The position numbers and the translations under genes were made by a program. The notes below the pieces were generated by a model. The model had not been told where the DNA came from. It ran no database searches and saw only the letters and a program-made list of their open reading frames with translations. Of a stretch of DNA of 64,000 nucleotides, positions 56,257 to 64,000 are shown piece by piece; positions within the stretch are counted from its first letter, which is position 1, and the number at the start of each line of letters is the position of its first letter. Source of the DNA: Paramacrobiotus metropolitanus (taxonomy: Eukaryota; Tardigrada; Eutardigrada; Parachela; Macrobiotidae); NCBI RefSeq assembly GCF_019649055.1, contig NW_026570233.1, positions 1,426,001 to 1,490,000 of the forward strand, in the 5' to 3' direction.

Positions 56257-59200
56257 ATGCCCAAGACAGTGGAGACGTTAACGGTAACACGCTGGAAGCA
56301 TGATGTCACGAATAATCATCTGAAGGGTCGGGAAAAACAGGCGACCGGTGCCGGTAACGGGGATCAGCTGTTGCCGGCCAAGATTAGTCTGGCCAGCGGC
56401 ATTTGTATTATTGTCGGGACCATTATCGGATCGGGGATTTTCATTACGCCCAGTGGTGAGTGTGGCAGCGCTAGAGTTAATGAGAAATTGTTTTCTGTAG
56501 AATCCAGATTACATTTTACTTCGGATGACAACAAACTCCAAAATACTGTGGCAAAATCTTGAAATACATAAAATTCCAACAGAAGTAAAATGGTGATATT
56601 ATTTAATTTTTTTATTTTTACAAGCAGTGCTCAGATTCATTGTGTATAAACTGCAGCACAGCTTCACGTGTTTGCATGTTTTACATTTTCCTAGCCTCTA
56701 TAAAATTTTATTGCTGTGCCGATTTTCGATGTACAGTATATATAAATTACCTGCATATTTTTGTCTTTAAATCATTTTTTGTTTCCAAAACAGTTGTTGT
56801 TATTTTTTTCTGATTTTGTTTTAAATGGTATGCATTTATCTGTAGAATCCCCTCCTATTTTTAATTTGTGGCCGATACAACACGCTCATTTTGACGGCTG
56901 AATGATGTAACACGAGATAGGGATTTTATAGTTTCCGTTTATAGGGGTATTAAAAGGCGCCGGAAGCGTAGGTTTGGCCTTGATTATCTGGATCGCGTGT
57001 GGACTTTACTCGTTCCTGGGCGCTCTATGCTACGCTGAGCTGGGCACATCCATTAAGCGCAGGTACTGCAGGCATGTGTGTATACCGTTGCTCTGTTGCA
57101 ACCATTCATCAAATCCCTTAACATCCTTAGATAATGCGTTCGTAATCGCGGGGAATACTATAACTCAATCATTATTGGCAAAGCAAATCAATCGATCTGC
57201 GGGGAAGCCATAAACAATATTTAATTCATTTCTATCGGAACCACTGAACCACATCGTAGTAACAAGAAATAAGCACATAACTTGCCAAGAATTGTGACGA
57301 TTATTAATTGTGTTAATTTTCTAGGCGCAAACTGTTTTTTTCCAATCATTTTAATTTTTAAATAGACTGATTTTTGTTTTATTTTGAAAATAGGTTTAAT
57401 AGACTCTATGCCGTAGAGTTCACTGTAAAATTTAAAATTATATTAATTTTAAATGCTACTGGTAAATATGCTGCTCACACGCAACGCTGGCACAATTTGT
57501 AAACAATCGGCAATTACATCACACCACCACACTGCACCGCCCCCGCCGATTATTTCCCCATATTGGCCCATCCATCAGCCTGATCGCAATAATTAAACGG
57601 TGTCAAATCAGCAGCATCTCCCTATTATAATCCCCGGCAAAAATAGGCCACAACACATACTACGGACATATGTATATTTGCCTGGGAAAAATCAATAGGA
57701 CAAAGTCAACGTTTACTGATTGGGTTTCGAGGCTGCTACACTGCATGGGTTAGTCGGTGGGAGAGCAGTGGCATTTGTTAAAATATTCATGGGATGTATG
57801 TTGTCAATATGCTAGTGAAAGCTACTTAGCCAGGACGGCCTTTTGTCCGATTGGAAATTGGCTTTCATCAGCCGGGGCCGGGTGTAATTTGGTACAAATA
57901 GGCCTCTTTCCGGGCGCTGTCGTAGTTTCCACAACGACCCAAACGGGAGAAACGAGCGAACAAGTGCAGGGACGGAGTTGGGGAATTAGCCGCGGACCGC
58001 AGCGAATGGAGGTTAATGGAGGAGCGCTATTGCGCTATTCGGCTGGGCAATGCTTTTAATTGGGATATTTGATATACCCGGCATTTGCTTAAATGTCTCC
58101 TCCAGCGGAAATCAATATAATATGGTTAAGGCTAATGTCTCTCTTAAGTTAGTAGCATTCCTTGAATCCGGTGATTTCACTATCTGAAACACCACTAAAA
58201 ATTCTTCGAAAAATACCATCCGAACCCTTTTTTTAAAAACATGAAACTATTCTCAGGGAAATTTAACCGCTGCACTAAATCAGTTATCGTATAATGTTGT
58301 TAAAATACAGTACATGTTCGTAATATATAGCGTAAACAATAAAGTGCAGAGCACACTGCGAGAGTTAAAGAAGAACCAGGGTTCAAAAATCTAATAAAAA
58401 AAGGTTTTTTCCAAATTCCAAAATAAAAAATTGAATATTCGATCAAGATACTTAACGAAAAAAATTTATTAAAGCAATTATAAAATTTTGTCTTTGCCTT
58501 TTCAGCTCAAAACTAGCCATCTGTAGAAGACTTTAGTGAAAGAATTAGCCGTGCGCTGTTTGCGGAACGATTTTCTCACACGATGCTGATGTTGGGAAAA
58601 TAGTTTGCTCTTCATTAAAACGATCGCCTTTCTGGCGATATACACTCGGGGCAGTTGTGTATGTTGCTGCCGGGTTGCGCAACAAGAAAAGCATTCATTA
58701 TGAAAAGCGGAGTGATTTTTCAAGCTCAATCCAGCGTCCCGGGTGACAGCTCCATCGATTGTGTGCAGCCCTGATCGTGACGCCGGGGGAGCTGTGCAGT
58801 ATCCTCAGACACATTCCCTAATAAACACAGCACAAAAAACCATCAACCGCGCTTTGATGGGCGCAATCAATATGTGTGTTTTTTTGCAGTGGCGCGGATT
58901 ATGCCTACATCTACGAAGGTAAAGTGATATTGATTGCGCTGGGCTTCTTTAAATATCCACATGCACATCCGGTCTAGTCAATGTTATTCTTCTTCTCTCC
59001 CCTTCGGTACACACAGCTTTTGGACCGTTTCTGGCCTTCGTCAGACTGTGGATTGAGTGTTTGATTATTCGACCGGGTAGGCGATGGAAGAATAATTGTC
59101 ATGCTAATACAATCAATAAAACAACTTTAAACCGCATCCCTCGATCATCGAGAATTTCCCCAGTTCTCTGAATTTCTTGACAAAACGTAGTTTGACATTT

Positions 59201-62200
59201 TAAAGTTAAGAATATTTGTTCTATTTTACTACAGATGCATTTCCCTTAAATATTTTTTTTCATTTTCAATCCGAAATTTTCTGGTTTTGCAAAAACATAA
59301 TGTAAGCAAATTCAGCAAAATCAATAACAGTTAAATTATGCTGATAATTTTTAAAAATGATAATAAATTCATTCGGTTTTAAATAATTGGCAAAATATTA
59401 AAAAAAGACCGATAAGTTCAAAATAGTTAACAAAATAATAAATAGATATGTGACTATTTGAGGTCCACTTTATTTTCAAACCAGGTTTTCCTCCTTTTAC
59501 GCCACAACTATTATTTTACAAATTCGTTTGCTTCTTATTCCAAATTCCATCGTCACATCATTATCAGCTTGTGCGGTCATTATAAGCTGTTTACAATAAG
59601 CTAATAGTTTTTTCTGTGACTTTTTGACTTTTCCATACAAATCCAGTTTTTTTGCCATGTAAATCACTACTCTGTCGTGTTGGTTGAACACGCCGGCACC
59701 CGCACATCGATGATTAGCGGGCGCAGTGTAGTGTTAAGACAGTGATGTGATTACATAACCCATTTCCTTCCGTTGCTCCAACACACACAGGATGCCAGAC
59801 CATTGTGGCGTTAACGTTTGCCCAATACATCCTGCAGCCGTTCTACGCCGATGTGCCCTCATCCGCGCCGACCATCACGCTGGCCGTTGTGTGCATCCGT
59901 AAGTCACTTGTGCGTTCTCCCTGTACCGAGCTGTATATTATAGGAATTTGTGCCGGTTAATGCTTCACTGCCTGTGGCGCGCTGCCGACAATGCCTCCCC
60001 CGAGTAATAAGCAAGAGCGGGATAATGTTCACGTCAAGTAGACATGTCATTTGTGTTGAGCGGGAGGGGAAGCGGGTTTGCGGGCGCGGAGGAAATCGAC
60101 CCCCGGGAATTTGTATATGCCGGGGATAATATTCCACCAACCGTTGACATTTTTGTTGTTCTCGTCGTGAAAAATTGCTTGCTGTGTTATGGCGGCGCGT
60201 TGACCTTGGAGTGTTGTTCAGATGGGGCGGTGTGATACGCCGGGCTTTCCGCTTGTTGGTTTTGTAACATGTAATCCAAGTAGGAAGGAATGTTTCTATC
60301 GCTGAAGGAAGTTAGAACGTTTTCACTGATTTATTGACAAAATTATATTACACAGTTAAATAAATAGCCGGGAAACGATAGTAGAGGAACGTGGAATGGA
60401 AAACTAGCAAAACTTATAAATCATCTACCGTGTTTTTGTGAACAAGATTGTGAAAGCGCAAGGCACGTTTTTCCAGGCAAAAATTTGTTTAATTGAAAGT
60501 TTATTTTAAAAAATAAGCGAAGAAACTAATGGCTCTAATATGTACGATTTCTTACCAAATACTGGCAAAATTTCATATAAATCAAAATATTGTCATGGGA
60601 TTTTACTGGATGGTGGCCCGGTTAGGAAGCTATAGCTGAGAATCGTTGCGGCTGCCGCAAATTGCTACCATGTGTCCGGAAATGACCTGATTACGCTTCC
60701 GCATTCAACGCGCGTAAAAGCTCTTGCAATGTGATTACAGAATCTAAACTGAGCGCTTAAAGGGGTAGCCCGCCATTCTACTGTCTCGTAATTTTTTAAT
60801 TGCATCTTAGGAGAGCTGAACGGATTTTCTTTTCTTTCAGTGATCCTTACGTTGGTCAACTGTTGGGATGTCCAGCTCGCTCTGGCTACACAGAATGTCC
60901 TGACGATCTTTAAAGTCTTGGTAAGGCAAAACTTTGAATACAATTTTTAATGGTAGATTAAATAACATCTTAACAATATTGACTGGTTGTTGTTTGTTGA
61001 CAGGGATTGGTTTGTGTTATTGTCACTGGATTTGTACAGCTTTGCTTAGGTAAGTTTGCTTGCGCGTACTTCTGCGAGGACGCTGTAAATTTTCAAAAAT
61101 GGAAAAGAAATGTTTATTTCATTAAAACAGTTTCTTATTAAAAATTTCTTTAGATGACTTGCGGTTTTAAAAGTGCATAACCGCGTCAACCTTCTAAAAC
61201 GTTTCTCTGGTGGTTGTGGCTTTTTAAATAAAATCAAAGGTCACAGTTCACACTACACGATCTGATTATACCCAATATATATTATTTATGAAATATTAAA
61301 GTTGTTTTGCTGCGCAGAGCTCGTACAATTTTGTCAGTTTTCAGGGCAAACAAGAAATTTCGAGAACCCTTTTGCCGGAACAACGCACAGTGCCTACGAC
61401 GTATCGGTGGCCTTTTACCGCTGTCTTTTTGCATACTACGGATGGAACTCCCTCAATTTTGTCAGCGAAGAAGTAAAGAGACCACACAAGTACGCTACTT
61501 GATTATTTTACTGATATCTGCAGACGCATATAGTTGGCTCCGAAAGAACGCGCTTTACAGACTCTAGTTTTCTAATGAACTATTTTTCCACAGGAATCTA
61601 AAACGGGCGCTTGTTATCTCGTGCCTTCTCTGCACCACACTGTACTTCCTGACCAATGTGGCATTCTTCACCACCATCTCCGCCAATGAGATGCGCGAGA
61701 ACGCCGCCGTGCCCTTTACCTTTGCTAACATCCTGTACGGTCCGCTGGCCTGGTTAATGTCGCTGCTGGTGGCCGTGTCATCGTTCGGCGCCGGCAATGG
61801 CATTGTCTTCACGTCGGCCCGCCTTTTATGGGTAAACCAATTCAACAGAAAATGTTCTTCGTCCTAAAATTTTACTGCAGAAACCGTGGATCGGTTTCAT
61901 TAGATCTGCATTGCAAACCTATTGCCACGTAATGGATGTGAAAACGCCGTACTGGATGTTTACAAGATTAATATCGTAGGTGGGCGCCAAAGAACATCAA
62001 TTACCGCAACTGCTTGGAATGATCCAAATGTGTAAGACGGAAGAAAAAAAATAAACTAATAACTACCGTTAAAGCCAAGGCTAAAAATTTTGCAGACCGC
62101 GGCACGCCGATACCGGCCATCATCTTCACGGCCATCCTCTCCCTGATATACTTGTTCTTTGGGAACGTCTTTTCACTGATTTATTTCTTTTCCGCGGTTA

Positions 62201-62767
62201 ACTGGCTGGCCATTGCCGCCGGCGTCTTTGTACTCGTGAGCAACTACGCTTAGTCTGTACTACTTTAGCAAAAAAACGTTTATAGCTACAATTTCGCGCT
62301 TTCAGATTTGGATGCGATGGAAGCGGCCAGATTTAACGCGACCTTATAAAGTAAAAACTGTACATGTATTGGGAAAACGGTTTTTGCATACACTGCTGTT
62401 TAACGCTATTGATTGTAGGCGTCGCTGGTCTGGCCAATCGTGTACTTAATATGTACCATATATTTCATCTTTCCTCCTTTGTATGAAGATTTATTGGACA
62501 CCGGTCAGCATACTCAGCATACCGTTTGGTCTGATACATTAACCAAAAGTATTACGAAAGCTTTCTGTAGGCGTTGGTGTTCTGATCATGCTTACTGCTG
62601 TGCCTGTTTATTTTTTCCTTGTCAAGCCTTATTATCGACCAGATTTTCTTGACCGATGGACAGGTGAGAAAACGTTTCGACTGCGGTTAGTCTTATCGAG
62701 CCGAGCATTTTCGCTTATTGCAGGAGCTTTTACGCGTGGCGTGCAAAAAGCGCTGCTTGTATATTAG
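56257..62767 (+). CDS. LAT-type amino-acid exchanger (SLC7 light chain)
   Basis: A 12-helix transporter that usually exchanges neutral or cationic amino acids at the plasma membrane with an SLC3 heavy chain. Fifteen exons: 56257-56455, 56945-57062, 58890-58918, 59017-59076, 59791-59898, 60841-60920, 61004-61049, 61318-61489, 61594-61831, 61980-62031, 62096-62235, 62306-62350, 62419-62503, 62571-62663, 62724-62767; 1509 nt, 502 residues, all in frame. TM1 carries the substrate motif GSGIF ([16 protein letters not shown]). Other family blocks: [86 protein letters not shown]. The loop that in mammalian LATs holds the heavy-chain-linking Cys (after LQPFYADV) has no Cys. Exon 3 is only 29 nt. Intron 2 is 1.8 kb. 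Confidence 0.9.
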
Positions 62768-63350
62768 GAATTGCCGGGCACTCCATTAAGAAGCATTTGT
62801 ACAAGACACATTTGTCTGCTCAAGAGGGTTAATTCAGTCGACAAATTTCCGGTTTTTTTGTACGTGAGGTTTCCTGTGAATGTCTGCACAAACGGTCTGC
62901 ATATGTTTTTCAGCTGATCTTTATTGGAGATTATTTTGACGTAGAAAATGGGTGGAGAAGTAGATGAATGTATTTTGTTAGCGGATAAAATGGGATTTAA
63001 CGGAAATTAATTTCGTATCGATACCTGTTGTACAGTATTTGCTATATGGATAAGCACGTTCAGTTACGAAGCTAGTAAAGCATAAAACATTGTCAGTTAT
63101 GCACCATCATCTTTACCCCAGTAGCTCAAAAATGTTATCCAAAGTTTTTCTTTTTGACGTAACACAGGTACATATTACTGCTTTTCCTTTTAAATTTTTA
63201 AGTATTTCGTAGTACTTTTATTGCACACATTGTATCGATTCAAAAACAAAACCTGCAACATTTTCCTTTCCACCGCAGTAGTGTAGGCGCAAAACAATAA
63301 ACACCCGAGAACACAATTAATTTCTAATAAAGCGGAGAATAACTGGATAT
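62768..63350. other. tail-to-tail spacer between SLC7 and SORD
   Basis: It holds convergent 3' UTRs. No other feature. Confidence 0.5.
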
Positions 63351-63717
63351 TTATTGCTGGCGACTGCAATCAATCATGACCTTGATGCCGGCGCCGATGC
63401 GGGCCGTCTCAAAGGCTTCCAACGCCTGCTCCAGTGCGTAGCGGTGTGTTATCAAGGGCTTGACGTTAACACGGCCGGAGGCCACCATTTCCAGTGCTGT
63501 AGGGTAGCTGCAAAACAACAACAATAACAACCCGGTTAATTAACTTACTAGCCGCTAAACGGTAATTATAACAGCTTCATTATATTAACGGTTACCAGTT
63601 GAGATAGCGGAAAGACCCGCGAATGTCAACTTCGCGACATAGCGCATCCATTATCGGCAGCTTGTTCTCCAGGGTGCCCATACCGACAAGCACAACACAG
63701 CCGCCGGACTTAGTGGA
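63351..63717 (-). CDS. SORD: sorbitol dehydrogenase, 3' end only
   Basis: Zinc/NAD-dependent polyol dehydrogenase of the MDR superfamily, oxidising sorbitol to fructose in the cytosol. Only the last two exons lie in the window: 63717-63596 and 63507-63351 (stop at 63353-63351), joined in phase 2. Exon sequence includes KSGGCVVLVGMGTLENKLPI (Rossmann-fold part), CREVDIRGSFRYLN and the C-terminal GRVNVKPLITHRYALEQALE and AFETARIGAGIKVMIDC. These match SORD over its last 90 residues. The catalytic and zinc-binding N-terminal part is outside the window. Confidence 0.85.
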
Positions 63718-64000
63718 CTGCAGTTAGAAAATTTATGAGTTGGCTGGAAGGATAAGTCAGTCATAAAATATTTCAAAACACATCAATTAAATGCAAGGAA
63801 AAACGCTAAAAGCGGAAGGTTGATAACAACTACTGGCACTAAAAGAACTTCTATCAAGGTCAGTCATCCAGTAGAAATTAAATCTGGTCTATACCTGTAC
63901 ACGTGATATAATTTTACCCGTAAGACTTTTTTAATCTGAAAAACTGTGAATATCTCATTTGTCTGAATTTGGTTTCTTAGCAGAAATCTTTCAGATTCAA
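63718..64000. other. SORD intron (partial)
   Basis: Non-coding sequence upstream of the penultimate SORD exon. No further exon recognised before the window ends. Confidence 0.5.

Noticed and set aside
1-64000. CRISPR arrays, operons or Shine-Dalgarno-led genes
   Set aside because: No regularly spaced repeats. All confident multi-exon genes have GT-AG introns, so the DNA is eukaryotic.

Overview
The window is nuclear DNA from a small-genome animal. Genes are split by GT-AG introns, many only 56-70 nt long. The families are metazoan and fit an ecdysozoan: a voltage-gated calcium channel alpha-2/delta subunit, sarcalumenin, a Pointed-domain ETS repressor, LAT-type SLC7 transporter, sorbitol dehydrogenase, rhodopsin-like GPCRs, a Ly6/three-finger protein and a LysM-serine protease homolog. 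The compact introns and the NRFWAVTWPY-type orphan GPCRs make a tardigrade my best guess, but the sequence alone does not settle the phylum. Gene models below were built by hand: for each multi-exon gene I checked splice sites, intron phases and total coding length.

Layout. 1-2260: decayed Ty3-like retroelement gag (-). 3.0-15.2 kb: three dispersed copies of a two-exon multi-pass membrane gene, all (-), one frameshifted, with a tRNA-like Pol III unit and short inverted-repeat elements between them. 16.3-22.8 kb: a 20-exon alpha-2/delta gene (-). 24.36-24.55 kb: a short single-exon gene (+) for a histidine-rich, very hydrophilic 62-residue protein. 25.7-32.0 kb: sarcalumenin (+), with a TIR transposon in its last intron. 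32.9-35.1 kb: Yan/ETV6-like ETS repressor (-), tail to tail with sarcalumenin. 38.5-46.2 kb: two paralogous orphan GPCR genes in inverted orientation, enclosing a LysM-serine protease homolog (+) and a Ly6-type protein (-). 47.8-55.1 kb: four small secreted-precursor genes, two (-) and two (+), all ending in W-F-x-G-stop; I consider this the most novel content. 56.3-62.8 kb: a 15-exon SLC7 amino-acid exchanger (+). 63.35-64 kb: the 3' end of sorbitol dehydrogenase (-).

Several genes can be grouped by role. Sarcalumenin and the alpha-2/delta subunit both act in muscle/nerve calcium handling. The four W-F-x-G precursors look like amidated peptide hormones, and the two GPCRs are orphan receptors, but nothing in the sequence links ligand to receptor. 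Non-autonomous DNA transposons (a four-copy palindromic MITE family, a pogo-like MITE, a mariner-like element) sit in introns and spacers.
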